From: Propionivibrio sp.
Lineage (GTDB): Bacteria > Pseudomonadota > Gammaproteobacteria > Burkholderiales > Rhodocyclaceae
DNA length: 19,785 nt
Assembly: GCA_017990155.1 (NCBI GenBank)
Contig: JAGNOM010000005.1
Location: 1 to 19,785 of the forward strand
Reading direction: 5' to 3'
Part shown: piece after piece, positions 1 to 8,327 of the stretch
Layout of the letters: the number at the start of each line of letters is the position of its first letter
Position numbering within the stretch: the first letter of the stretch is position 1
The notes under the pieces: model-generated
The model's database searches: none
What the model saw: only the letters and a program-made list of their open reading frames with translations
Told to the model about the DNA's origin: nothing
Translations under genes and position numbers: made by a program

Positions 1-53
1 CCTGACGAAAGTCCATATCACACCAACCGAAGCCGCACGGGCAGGGAGAGCAC

Positions 54-836
54 ATGTTACGCATCATTACCCTAAATCTCAACGGCATTCGGTCGGCATG
101 GAGCAAGGGCGTTCTGCCCTGGATTGGGGAGCAGAACGCAGATGTCGTTTGCCTGCAAGAGCTCAAGGCGCAAGCAAATGACCTGACCGAGGAAATGAAA
201 GCGCCGCACGGACTGCACGCCTATTACCACAGCGCCGAGAAGAAGGGTTACAGCGGCGTCGGCCTGTGGTGCCGCCAAGAACCTGACAAGGTCATCGAAG
301 GACTGGGCCATGCCGAATTTGACGCGGAAGGCCGCTACTTGCAGGCCGACTTCGGCAAGCTCTCGGTCATTGCGCTCTATCTGCCATCCGGATCCAGTTC
401 ACCGGAGCGTCAGGAGGCGAAGTTCCGCTTCATGGACTACTTCTATCCGCATCTTGTCGAACTGGCGCAGAGTGGGCGCGATATCGTCGTTTGCGGCGAC
501 TGGAACATCGCGCACCACGAAATCGATCTCAAGAACTGGAAGGGAAATCGCAAGAACTCCGGTTTTCTACCCGAAGAACGCGCCTGGATCACTCGCGTGC
601 TAGAGGAAGGCGGGTGGCACGATGTCTATCGCCGGTTGCATCCAGAGGCCGCTGACGAGTGCTATACATGGTGGTCAAATCGCGGCCAGGCGTGGGCGAA
701 GAACGTCGGATGGCGACTCGACTACCAGTTGGCGACGCCACGACTGGCGGCGACGGCAAGAGACGCATCCGTCTACAAGGCGCAACGCTTTTCAGATCAC
801 GCGCCGCTGACGATCGACTACGACTATGCGCCGTGA
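54..836 (+). CDS. xth: Exodeoxyribonuclease III (AP endonuclease)
   Basis: This is a DNA-repair nuclease of the ExoIII/APE1 family. It cleaves the backbone at abasic sites and trims 3' ends in base-excision repair. All family motifs are visible in the 260-residue product: NLNGIRSA (8-15), QELK with the metal-binding Glu36, YSGVGLW (66-72), YLPSGSS (109-115) with the active-site Tyr, GDWNIAH (148-154) with catalytic Asp149 and Asn151, WWSNRG (206-211), WRLDYQL around Asp223, and the terminal SDHAP (247-251) with the catalytic His249. The length is normal for the family. The ATG is preceded by AGGGAG (43-48) at good spacing. The 53 bases upstream hold nothing else recognisable. The downstream gene starts 113 bases later and probably has its own promoter. 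The family call is very secure; which family paralogue it represents is less so. Confidence 0.96.
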   Translation: MLRIITLNLNGIRSAWSKGVLPWIGEQNADVVCLQELKAQANDLTEEMKAPHGLHAYYHSAEKKGYSGVGLWCRQEPDKVIEGLGHAEFDAEGRYLQADFGKLSVIALYLPSGSSSPERQEAKFRFMDYFYPHLVELAQSGRDIVVCGDWNIAHHEIDLKNWKGNRKNSGFLPEERAWITRVLEEGGWHDVYRRLHPEAADECYTWWSNRGQAWAKNVGWRLDYQLATPRLAATARDASVYKAQRFSDHAPLTIDYDYAP

Positions 837-845
837 ATCTGCGCA

Positions 846-874
846 TTGATATGTGTTCGCAAATTGGATAATCT
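846..874 (+). promoter_or_regulatory. Candidate sigma70 promoter ahead of the membrane cassette
   Basis: A TTGATA hexamer (846-851) is followed after 17 bases by TAATCT (869-874); GATAAT, which overlaps the same spot, is an alternative -10. It lies in the 113-base gap between xth and the DUF883 gene and could drive the four small genes. The match is moderate and was judged by eye only. Confidence 0.35.
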
Positions 875-949
875 GAGAGCGATGGTTCCCGAACGCTCCG
901 CAGTTGCGAGCCATGAGTCCTGTCCATTCCATCCAATGTGAGGTGTACC

Positions 950-1270
950 ATGCCTGAAGCTATCGATATGACCAATTCCAGCAAACAAAAACTCGTTTCC
1001 GACATGAAGGTTGTCGTTTCCGACGCCGAGGAAATCCTGCGCGCCACGGCTGGCGTCGCCGGCGAAAGAATGGTCGATCTGCGCGAACGTATCGCCGAGC
1101 GTCTGCGTGATGCCAAATTGCGTCTCGCCGACGCGGAAGCAGCGCTTGTGGACAAGACGAAGGCGGCAGCCCGCGCAACCGACGACTTCGTCAATGACAA
1201 TCCCTGGCAAGCGGTCGGCATCGCCGCGGGTATCGGCCTTCTGCTCGGCATCATCATCGGTCGCCGCTAA
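950..1270 (+). CDS. DUF883 family (ElaB/YqjD-like) membrane-anchored protein
   Basis: A 106-residue protein of the ElaB/YqjD family. Enterobacterial members are stationary-phase inner-membrane proteins reported to bind ribosomes. Residues 10-80 are charged and amphipathic with Ala-rich heptads, as expected of a coiled helix. A single C-terminal glycine-rich membrane segment (86-104, WQAVGIAAGIGLLLGI) ends in GRR, typical of a C-tail anchor. I place the start at the ATG at 950 rather than the in-frame GTG at 938, because GAGGTG (940-945) sits just before the ATG as a ribosome-binding site. It is the first of four closely packed small membrane genes, and the next starts 15 bases downstream. The family assignment is strong; its function here is inferred from relatives. 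Confidence 0.88.
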   Translation: MPEAIDMTNSSKQKLVSDMKVVVSDAEEILRATAGVAGERMVDLRERIAERLRDAKLRLADAEAALVDKTKAAARATDDFVNDNPWQAVGIAAGIGLLLGIIIGRR

Positions 1271-1285
1271 GTTCCGCCCCGGGAA

Positions 1286-1696
1286 ATGATTGACCACACC
1301 GGCGGCGAAACCAACGGCCTCTTCGCCGCCTTGAAGGGGATCGCCGCCACGCTGCTGGCGAGCGGGAAAACGCGCCTCGAACTGCTCGGCAATGAGATCG
1401 AGGAAGAGAAGCTGCGCGCCATGCAACTGCTTCTCATGGCACAAGGCATGGTGTTCTGCTTCGGCGTTGGCGTGATTCTCGCAGTGGCCTTGATCAGCTC
1501 GCTTTTCTGGGACAACCGGCTCCTTGTTCTTGGCCTGTTTGCGTTGCTGTTTCTTGTTGCAGGCGGCTTTTTCTATTCACGCTTCAAGAATGCGACACAA
1601 CGGCCTGACCGGGCATTTGCCGCGAGCCTCGCGGAACTGCAGGAAGATTTGCGCCAGTTGAAGGCGGCGATGGGCCATGAACCACCGGCTCATTGA
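1286..1696 (+). CDS. YqjE-like (phage holin family, DUF1469) membrane protein
   Basis: A 136-residue protein matching the YqjE/'phage holin family' (holin superfamily III) pattern: an amphipathic N-terminal helix (11-46, rich in Leu, Glu and Lys), two transmembrane segments (about 47-73 and 78-98), and a charged C-terminal tail with a LAELQEDLRQLKA helix. Despite the family name, bacterial chromosomal members beside YqjD are envelope proteins and not lysis proteins; no phage genes are nearby. The start codon has only a weak GGGA ahead of it. Its last 20 bases overlap the start of the YqjK-like gene, suggesting coupled translation. The membrane topology is visible in the sequence; the physiological role is not known. 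Confidence 0.85.
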   Translation: MIDHTGGETNGLFAALKGIAATLLASGKTRLELLGNEIEEEKLRAMQLLLMAQGMVFCFGVGVILAVALISSLFWDNRLLVLGLFALLFLVAGGFFYSRFKNATQRPDRAFAASLAELQEDLRQLKAAMGHEPPAH

Positions 1697-1994
1697 GATT
1701 CATCGCCAGCGTGGTCGGCTTCTTGAACGTATCGCGGGGCAGCGTGCGGCGCTGAGCCGCGATCTTCAGCCGGTTCGCGCTTCCTTATCCAGCGTGGATC
1801 GTGTCGTTGGCCGCATCCGCTCGGTTACGGACTACATCAAGCGACACCCGAGCATCGCTGCGCTGGCCGTCGCCGGGTTATTTGCGATCAAGACCGAGCG
1901 CGCCTGGCGCTGGACCAAGCGCGCCTTCTTCGCGTGGCGCACCTGGCGGGCCTTCGGTAACAAGCTGACCATTCTGAGTTCGCGGGCGCGTTAG
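1677..1994 (+). CDS. YqjK-like small basic membrane-associated protein
   Basis: A 105-residue, strongly basic protein resembling the YqjK domain family, which habitually follows YqjD and YqjE. The N-terminal part (1-52) is an Arg-rich helix beginning IEIHRQRGRLLERIAGQRAAL, split here as IEIHRQRGRL and LERIAGQRAAL. A short hydrophobic segment (57-70, PSIAALAVAGLFAI) follows, then a Trp/Arg-rich tail (76-92). The start overlaps the YqjE-like gene by 20 bases, and its stop codon shares one base with the GTG start of the next gene. The identification rests on position and composition more than on strong motifs. It probably acts with its neighbours at the inner membrane. Confidence 0.75.
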   Translation: MNHRLIEIHRQRGRLLERIAGQRAALSRDLQPVRASLSSVDRVVGRIRSVTDYIKRHPSIAALAVAGLFAIKTERAWRWTKRAFFAWRTWRAFGNKLTILSSRAR

Positions 1995-2344
1995 TGAGCG
2001 AAGAATCTCGAAAGGGAACGGGCGCTGCCAGGTCGGGTTCGCGAGCGTTATCGCGCATGGTTGATTCGCAAAAGCGACAGGCGCGCGAGTTCGTCGCCGA
2101 CGTGGTACGCATGCGCGGCCTGATGCCCTTGCTGATGAAGAACCGCAACGGCGGTGCCTGGACTGCAGCAGAAAAAGCGGAGCTCTTGAGCCAGCTGCGT
2201 ATCCTCTCGCGCGTCTCACCTTACCTGCTTTTCCTGCTCCTGCCCGGCTCCGCGCTGCTTCTCCCGGCCTACGCCTGGTGGCTCGACCACCGGCGTAAAC
2301 CGCGATTGTCCGGTTCCGTCACTGGGCCATCGGACCGCTTGTAG
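1994..2344 (+). CDS. Conserved-looking hypothetical protein with LETM1-like hydrophobic motif
   Basis: I do not recognise a named family for this 116-residue protein. The N-terminal 50 residues are basic and Ser/Arg-rich with no signal peptide. A helix (57-72) leads into a hydrophobic stretch (73-96) containing SPYLLFLLLPGSALLLP, followed by AWWLDHRRK. The 'LxPY-x-LLLPG-x-x-LLLP' spacing resembles the start of the LETM1 ribosome-binding-like domain of mitochondrial and bacterial proteins, but the rest of that domain is absent. The GTG start overlaps the previous stop by one base (TAGTG), and no Shine-Dalgarno is apparent, so translation is probably coupled. Its stop lies one base from that of the convergent glycosylase gene. 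It is real as a gene because of the tight packing; its function is unknown. Confidence 0.7.
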   Translation: MSEESRKGTGAARSGSRALSRMVDSQKRQAREFVADVVRMRGLMPLLMKNRNGGAWTAAEKAELLSQLRILSRVSPYLLFLLLPGSALLLPAYAWWLDHRRKPRLSGSVTGPSDRL

Positions 2345-2345
2345 C

Positions 2346-3083
2346 TCAGTCCCAGATTCCCTGCGCCAGCATCTGACGGGTCGCTGCTTCTGCCCATCCG
2401 CGATTTGCTGCGGGACTCGCCGGACTGGGGTGCAACACCTTGCCAACGCGAACGCCCGTTCCCCGCAACGCCTCCGCCGCCCTCGCCTCAGCGAACCCAC
2501 CGATTCCGATCACCCACTCGGGTTGCAGATAACCGACGAGTGCTCGTAGATGCGTGTCGCACGCTGCGTAAAGCGGCGCCGCTTCGGCAACAGGTAGTTT
2601 GTCCGGCGTGAGGTTGCGCCCATGATCGAAAAATGCCAGCGGACAGTAGTTGGCTACAAAGTGATCGGCGAAGAACGCCCCGGCCGTGCCGAAGCGCTGC
2701 TGAAACAAGCTCCACAAGCGCCGGCCGCTGACTTCCGAGCGCGTACAGGCAAAGCCTTCAATCGGACGCTTCGGGTTCTCCGTTGCCGGAACTTCTACCT
2801 CGGCTTCGATTCCCATCCAATCGCGCACGGCGCCGATTTCGCCGAAGGGAACGCCACACTGCACCATGCCGAACGGGCCTGGATTCATGCCGATGAAGAC
2901 CACACGTTTACTTCCGGCGCCAAAGCGGCGCAGGTACAGCTCGTGCGGTGCCCAGGCGTAGGTGAGCGGGTTGTAGATGTGAGACACCGGCGGGGCGAAA
3001 TCAAGTCGTTCGACTTCGTCAGACAGTTTGCGCGCGGCCGCCACGAGCGCTTCGGCAGTCACCATGCTGTTGTTGTCAGGCAC
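2346..3083 (-). CDS. SMUG1-type uracil-DNA glycosylase
   Basis: A base-excision-repair glycosylase of the single-strand-selective monofunctional (SMUG1) branch of the uracil-DNA glycosylase superfamily. It would remove uracil, and in relatives oxidised pyrimidines, from DNA. The first active-site motif is GMNPGPFGM (65-73), followed by GVPFGEI (77-83), with Asn67 matching the catalytic Asn of SMUG1. The second motif is HPSPASPAANRGW (218-230), with His218 as the second catalytic residue. The GTG start at 3083 is chosen because AAAGGAG precedes it by six bases; an ATG at 3065 is an alternative. The resulting 245-residue length suits the family. It overlaps the end of ampG by eight bases and is last in the metX operon. 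The abasic sites it makes are the substrate of the convergent neighbourhood's Xth. Confidence 0.92.
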   Translation of the reverse strand: MPDNNSMVTAEALVAAARKLSDEVERLDFAPPVSHIYNPLTYAWAPHELYLRRFGAGSKRVVFIGMNPGPFGMVQCGVPFGEIGAVRDWMGIEAEVEVPATENPKRPIEGFACTRSEVSGRRLWSLFQQRFGTAGAFFADHFVANYCPLAFFDHGRNLTPDKLPVAEAAPLYAACDTHLRALVGYLQPEWVIGIGGFAEARAAEALRGTGVRVGKVLHPSPASPAANRGWAEAATRQMLAQGIWD

Positions 3084-4355
3084 GCGCCACTCCTTTCGCT
3101 CCCGCACCACTCCACGGCGCCACACGGGACAGGAGCAGCATGCCGGGGACTGCCAACGCGGTGCATAGCAGGAAGAAGTGGAACCAGCCCAGGCTTTCGA
3201 CCAGCCAGCCAGCGGAGGCGTTGATAAACGTGCGCGGCACGGCCGCCAGACTCGTGAACAGGGCAAACTGGGTCGCCGTATAGGCCGGGTGCGTGGTGCG
3301 GGCGATAAAGGCGACAAACGCTGCCGTACCCAAACCGACACCGAGCGCTTCAAAGCCGATCACGAGCGCCAGCGACAGGCGCTGATCTAGACCAATCTCG
3401 CTCTGCGCCCCCAGCCAGGCGAGCCAGGCGAAGCCGAGTATCGACACCAGTTGCACGACGCCGAACAGCCACAGCGCACGATTGATTCCGAGCCGTACCA
3501 TCCACAAACCGCCGAGCAATCCGCCAATCACTGCCGGCCAGAGTCCGGCGTGCTTGGCAATCAGGCCGATGTCGGTTTTGGTGAAACCCATGTCGAGATA
3601 AAACGGAGTCGCCAAGGCCGTGCACAGCGAGTCACCCAGCTTGTAGAGAAAGATGAACGCCAGCACCAACACGGCACCGCGCACGCCCGAACGGCCCATG
3701 AACTCGTGGAACGGCTCGACGACCGCCTCACGCAGCGTCTTGGGACTGGCCTTGGTCGAAACCGGTTCGCTGACGAGAAGAATCATCACCATGCCCGGCA
3801 GCATGAATGCTGCCGTGATCCAGAAGACCTGCGACCACGGGAGCAGATCAGCGAGGATCAACGACAGGGAACCGGGTACCAATCCGGCAACGCGGTAAGC
3901 ATTTACATGCACCGCGTTGCCCAGCCCGAGCTCGACCTCGGCGAGCAGTTCGCGTCGATACGCATCGAGCGCGATGTCCTGCGTTGCGGAAAACAAGGCC
4001 AGAAATGCGGCAAGCCAGAGGACCGGGGTGATGTTGGTCGATGGCGATAATCCGCCGAGCAGTCCGATGGTCAGCAAGAGACCGATCTGCATCAGCAAGG
4101 TCCAGCTGCGTCGCCGGCCGAGAAATGGCAACGAGTAACGATCGAGAAACGGCGACCAGAGGAATTTCCAGGTATAGGGAAACTGGATCAGTGCGAAAAA
4201 CCCGATCGTCTTGAGATCGACTCCCTCGCTGCGCAACCACGCCGGCAGGAGGTTTAGCAGCAGATAGAGTGGCAGGCCGGAACTGAAACCAGTGAAGATG
4301 CAGATCAGCATCTTGCGCGTCAGGAGCACGCGCAATGATTCGGGAAGTTGCACGC

Positions 4356-4359
<4 letters not shown>
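3076..4359 (-). CDS. ampG: AmpG-family muropeptide permease (MFS)
   Basis: A 427-residue major-facilitator protein with about twelve hydrophobic segments. It resembles AmpG, the inner-membrane importer that brings GlcNAc-anhydroMurNAc peptides from cell-wall turnover into the cytoplasm for recycling. Diagnostic stretches are FSSGLPLYLLLNLLPAWLR (25-43), WKFLWSPFLDRY (64-75), the LGRRRSW cytoplasmic loop (80-86) and SATQDIALDAYRREL (124-138), the last being highly typical of AmpG. The length is that of the short, 12-helix form; enterobacterial AmpG is longer. Its ATG overlaps the metW stop by four bases (ATGA) and there is no clear ribosome-binding site, so expression is probably coupled to metW. 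No ampC or ampR gene is present in the window, so a beta-lactamase link cannot be claimed. Confidence 0.92.
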
Positions 4360-4963
<604 letters not shown>

Positions 4964-4967
<4 letters not shown>

Positions 4968-6091
4968 AGCGAAATATTCTCCAGATAGGCGCGCAGCACC
5001 GCGTGGTAGTGGGCGTCGTCGAGCAGGAAGGAATCGTGGCCCGCGTCGCAGTCGATCTCGGCGTACGCGACGTGACGCTTGTTGTGCAACAGGGCGAAGA
5101 CGATCTCGCGCGACCGCGCCGGCGAGAAGCGCCAGTCGGTCGAGAAGCTGGCGACCAGGAACTTCGCCTTGGCGCGCGCCAGTGCCGCCGCGAGGTCGCC
5201 GCCGTAGGCGTAGGCCGGGTCGAAATAGTCGAGCGCTTTGGTGGTGATCAGGTAGGTATTCGCGTCGAAGAAACCGGCAAACTTGTCGCCCTGGTAGCGC
5301 AGATAGGACTCGATCTCGAAATCGACGTCGTAACTGAACTTGTGCTCACCGTGGCGCAGTTGCCGGCCGAACTTCTCGCCCATCTGGCTATCGGACAGAT
5401 AGGTAATGTGTCCGATCATTCGCGCCAGGCGCAAACCGTTCTTGGGCACGACGCCATGCTCGGCATAGTGTCCGCCGTGGAAATCCGGGTCAGAAATGAT
5501 CGCCTGGCGGGCGACTTCGTTGAACGCGATATTCTGCGCCGAGAGCTTCGGCGCCGAGGCGATCACGATCGAATGACGAATACGGTCGGGAAACTGTAGC
5601 GTCCATTCGAGCGCCTGCATCCCGCCCAGGCTGCCGCCCATCACTGCGGCCCAGGTCTCGATCTGAAGATGATCGGCAAGCCGTGCCTGCGCGGCGACCC
5701 AGTCCTCGACGGTAACCATCGGGAAGTCCGCGCCGTAGCGCTTCCCGGTTTCCGGGTTGATCGAGATCGGCCCCGTTGAGCCGTAGCAGCCGCCGAGATT
5801 ATTGACGCCGACGACAAAGAATTTGTCCGTATCGAGCGGTTTGCCGGGGCCGACGAGGTTGTCCCACCAACCGACGTTACGCGGATTCCCGGCATAGACG
5901 CCGGCCACATGATGCCCTCCGGAAAGGGCATGGCAGACGAGGACGGCGTTCGAACGCGCCGCATTGAGCGTGCCGTAGGTTTCATAAACAAGATCGAAAC
6001 CGGGCAGGACCGCGCCGCTCTTTAGCGGCAGCGGCTCATCGAAACGGAAACGTTGCGGCGCAACGATTCCGACAGACTGTTCTAGTGACAT
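4964..6091 (-). CDS. metX: Homoserine O-acyltransferase (acetyl or succinyl)
   Basis: This enzyme activates homoserine with an acyl-CoA, the committed step to methionine. The 375-residue protein has an alpha/beta-hydrolase fold. The visible triad is Ser154 in GGSLGG, Asp319 in STDWRFSP and His352 in AGHDSFLL. CHALSGGHHVAG and NNLGGCYGSTGP are classic family blocks. Which acyl-CoA is used cannot be read safely. A metW partner and proteobacterial context favour succinyl-CoA, since many proteobacterial MetX proteins have been reassigned as succinyltransferases, but this is inference. The ATG at 6091 lacks a convincing Shine-Dalgarno. Upstream lie a promoter, SAM-II riboswitch and intrinsic terminator, giving feedback by SAM. 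It is the first gene of the metX-metW-ampG-glycosylase operon. Confidence 0.95.
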
Positions 6092-6111
6092 TTCAATCGC
6101 AACCCAAAAGC

Positions 6112-6148
6112 AAAAAACCCAGTCGGCACGATAAAAGCGGACTGGGTT
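6112..6148 (-). terminator. Intrinsic terminator (attenuator) before metX
   Basis: Read on the - strand, AACCCAGTC (6148-6140) and GACTGGGTT (6124-6116) form a perfect nine-pair stem with a 15-base loop, followed directly by a run of T that reaches six counting the stem end. It lies between the SAM-II aptamer and the metX start, so it should act as the riboswitch's expression platform. On the + strand no T-run follows, so it works in one direction only. A six-base alternative pairing, CGGCAC (6155-6150) with GTGCCG (6129-6124), encloses the left arm and could oppose it. Confidence 0.82.
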
Positions 6149-6152
6149 GGTG

Positions 6153-6206
6153 CCGCTTTAGCCGTATTTATTGAGCGCCCGCAAGCTGATTGTTCAAATC
6201 GGCGCT
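6153..6206 (-). ncRNA. SAM-II riboswitch aptamer upstream of metX
   Basis: The - strand leader carries the compact SAM-II (SAM-alpha, metA-motif) pattern. A six-pair P1 is formed by AGCGCC (6206-6201) and GGCGCT (6179-6174). The loop begins with GATTTGA and ends with GCTTGC. P1 is followed by CAATAAAT and then by CGGCTAAAGCGG at the 3' side. These conserved blocks (GATTTGA, GCTTGC, AATAAAT, GCTAAAG) have the right order and spacing. The family binds S-adenosylmethionine and occurs mainly in proteobacteria ahead of metX/metA genes, exactly the context here. I did not verify the pseudoknot pairing base by base. It begins where transcription from the adjacent promoter is expected to start and leads into the intrinsic terminator. 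Confidence 0.85.
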
Positions 6207-6214
6207 GTCGAAGG

Positions 6215-6243
6215 AAGTTACCGTCCGGTCCCGCAAATGTCAA
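6215..6243 (-). promoter_or_regulatory. Sigma70 promoter for the metX operon
   Basis: On the - strand, a perfect TTGACA -35 box (6243-6238) is followed after exactly 17 bases by TAACTT (6220-6215). Transcription would begin near 6208, immediately before the riboswitch P1 stem. That agreement supports both calls. The -10 box is a weak match (3 of 6), offset by the perfect -35. It lies in the 179-base gap downstream of ptsI, so metX need not depend on the gsh-PTS transcript. Confidence 0.65.
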
Positions 6244-6270
6244 TCACGCGAGCCGGGCAGACGATGCGCT

Positions 6271-8019
6271 TCAGACCTGCATCAGGTTGAGGCGTTCGAT
6301 CTGCTCCTGAATCTTGGACGATTCCTCCAGCCGCAGAATCCGCCGGACGATCGGTACGAGTTCCGAGATGTCACTCTGCTTGATGCGCTGCTTGACGGCT
6401 GGAATCTGCGCCGGATGCATCGAGAACTGGCGCAGACCCATGCCCAGCAGCAACCGCGTCAACGTCGGATCACCGGCCATTTCACCGCACATCGAGACAG
6501 GCACACTGGCCTTGTCCGCACTGCTGATGATGTGGGCAAGCAACATCAGGACGGCCGGATGCAGCGGATCGTAGAGGTTGGCGACGTGTTCGTCAGCACG
6601 ATCGATGGCCAGCGTGTACTGGATCAAGTCGTTGGTGCCGATCGAGATGAAGTCGAGACGGCGCAGGAATAGTCCAACCGCCAGCGCGGCCGCGGGCACT
6701 TCAACCATGCCGCCGATCTCGATGTTCTCGTCAAACGCAATCTTCTCGCCACGCAGACTCGACTTCGCCTGTTCGAGCGCCGCCAGCGTCTGGTCGATCT
6801 GATGCGCGTGCGAGAGCATCGGAATCAGGATTCTGACCTTGCCGACTTTGGACACGCGCAGGATCGCCCGCAACTGCGCCTGGAAGGTCTTCGGCTCGGC
6901 CAGCGAGAGGCGGATCGAGCGCAAGCCGAGCGCCGGATTGTCGCGCTTGCGGTCGTCGATCGATTCCGAATGCACGTTCTTGTCGTTGCCGAGATCGAAA
7001 GTGCGGATCGTAATCGGGCGCCCTTCCATGCCCTTGACGACCTTGCGGTAGGCCTCGAACTGCTCGTCTTCGCTCGGCATGTCGCCCCGGCCGAGAAAGA
7101 TGAACTCGGTACGGAACAGCCCGACGCCCTCGGCACCGCTTTCCAGCGCCGCCGCCACGTCGCCCGGCTCTTCGATATTGGCCATCAGCTCGATCTTGAT
7201 CTTGTCGAGCGTCGTCGCGCGCGCCGTCTTCAACAGCTTGAGCTTGGAGCGCTCGATCTCGAACTGGCTCTTCTTGAGCTGGTATTCCTCCAGCACCCGC
7301 TGGTCCGGGTTAACGATGACGACGCCACGCGTGCCGTCGACGATCAACATTTCCTTGTCGTGAATCAGCTGCCGCGCGTTGTGCAAGCCGAGCACGGCCG
7401 GGATGCCCATGCCGCGCGCCAGAATCGCCGTGTGCGAAGTCGCGCCGCCGACGTCGGTGACGAAGGACGCGAAGTTCTGATCCTTGAACGCCATCACGTC
7501 GGACGGCGAAAGATCGTGGGCGACGACAATCAGCGTCTCGCCCTTGCTGCCCTTGGGTGCCTTGAGCGTCGTCTGGTCGCCGCGACCAACCAACTCACGG
7601 ACGACGCGTTCGACAACCTGCCGCACGTCGTAGCTACGCTCACGCAGGTAGATATCGTCGATCTGCTCGAACTGATCGACCAGGATCTCCATCTGCTGGA
7701 CGATGGCCCACTCGGCGTTGCAACGCCGTTCGCGGATGATCTGCTTGGGCACGTCGCAGAGTTCCGGGTCGGCCAGAATCATCAGGTGCAGGTCGATGAA
7801 CGCGCCGAGATCGGTCGGCGAGCTGTCCATACCCTTCTTGATCGCGGTGAGCTCACTGCGTACGCGACTCAATGCCGTTTCAAAACGTGCGATTTCCTTT
7901 TCGACGAGTCGCGGAGAAATGACCAGGTGCGACACCTCAAGCGTCGCCTGGGAGATGAGGTGCGCCCGCCCGATGGCAATGCCACCGGAGACGGCCAGGC
8001 CATGCAGAGTGAAGCTCAT
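6271..8019 (-). CDS. ptsI: Phosphoenolpyruvate-protein phosphotransferase (PTS enzyme I)
   Basis: Enzyme I takes phosphate from PEP and passes it to HPr, starting the PTS phosphorelay in the cytoplasm. The 582-residue product is of normal length. Visible features are the swivelling-domain active site GGATSHTAIL with phospho-accepting His196, the PEP-site stretch EGVGLFRTEF (297-306), SIGTNDLIQYTLAIDRAD (459-476), and MCGEMAGDP with the catalytic acid Cys511. I choose the ATG at 8019 over one eight codons upstream because GGAGAG at the end of ptsH precedes it and because family members begin near this point. It starts seven bases after the ptsH stop. No EIIB or EIIC gene lies nearby, so the relay probably serves regulation, as in other betaproteobacteria. 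No clear terminator follows before the metX promoter. Confidence 0.96.
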   Translation of the reverse strand: MSFTLHGLAVSGGIAIGRAHLISQATLEVSHLVISPRLVEKEIARFETALSRVRSELTAIKKGMDSSPTDLGAFIDLHLMILADPELCDVPKQIIRERRCNAEWAIVQQMEILVDQFEQIDDIYLRERSYDVRQVVERVVRELVGRGDQTTLKAPKGSKGETLIVVAHDLSPSDVMAFKDQNFASFVTDVGGATSHTAILARGMGIPAVLGLHNARQLIHDKEMLIVDGTRGVVIVNPDQRVLEEYQLKKSQFEIERSKLKLLKTARATTLDKIKIELMANIEEPGDVAAALESGAEGVGLFRTEFIFLGRGDMPSEDEQFEAYRKVVKGMEGRPITIRTFDLGNDKNVHSESIDDRKRDNPALGLRSIRLSLAEPKTFQAQLRAILRVSKVGKVRILIPMLSHAHQIDQTLAALEQAKSSLRGEKIAFDENIEIGGMVEVPAAALAVGLFLRRLDFISIGTNDLIQYTLAIDRADEHVANLYDPLHPAVLMLLAHIISSADKASVPVSMCGEMAGDPTLTRLLLGMGLRQFSMHPAQIPAVKQRIKQSDISELVPIVRRILRLEESSKIQEQIERLNLMQV

Positions 8020-8026
8020 GGTATGC

Positions 8027-8296
8027 CTACTCTCCTTCACCAAACTTGTCCGCGACCAGTTTCAGTATGGCTTCAAGGGCCTGTTGCTCATCGCTGCCCT
8101 CGGTCTCGACGACAATCGTCGAACCCTTGCCGGCCGCCAGCATCATCACGCCCATGATGCTCTTGGCGTTGATTCGGCGTGGGCCTTTTTCGAGCCAGAC
8201 TTCGGAGCTGTAGCTGCCGGCGATCTGCGTCAGCTTGGCCGATGCACGGGCATGCAGCCCCAGTTTGTTCGATATTTCGATTTCTGCGCGTGCCAT
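8027..8296 (-). CDS. ptsH: HPr phosphocarrier protein
   Basis: HPr relays phosphate from enzyme I to EIIA proteins. The 89-residue protein contains the phospho-accepting His15 in LGLHARAS, the NAKSIMGVMMLAA block with Ser46 (the site HPr kinase modifies in organisms that have it), and the KGSTIVVETEG strand. The length is typical. AGGA lies six bases ahead of the ATG. The gene sits between the EIIA-Man gene (31 bases upstream) and ptsI (seven bases downstream), giving an EIIA-HPr-EI set. No HPr kinase gene is in the window, so regulation at Ser46 is only a possibility raised by the conserved residue. Confidence 0.96.
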   Translation of the reverse strand: MARAEIEISNKLGLHARASAKLTQIAGSYSSEVWLEKGPRRINAKSIMGVMMLAAGKGSTIVVETEGSDEQQALEAILKLVADKFGEGE

Positions 8297-8327
8297 TACA
8301 AGTCCTGTTGTTCAATCTGCTGTTGGG

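Noticed and set aside
1286..1696. The holin-family label, considered as a sign of prophage remnants.
   Set aside because: The gene sits in a YqjD-YqjE-YqjK arrangement with no endolysin, integrase or structural phage genes. The family name is historical.
6802..8157. A 451-codon open frame on the + strand opposite ptsI.
   Set aside because: ptsI is unmistakable on the other strand. The frame is rich in Arg, His, Asp and Gln, has no motifs and runs into ptsH.
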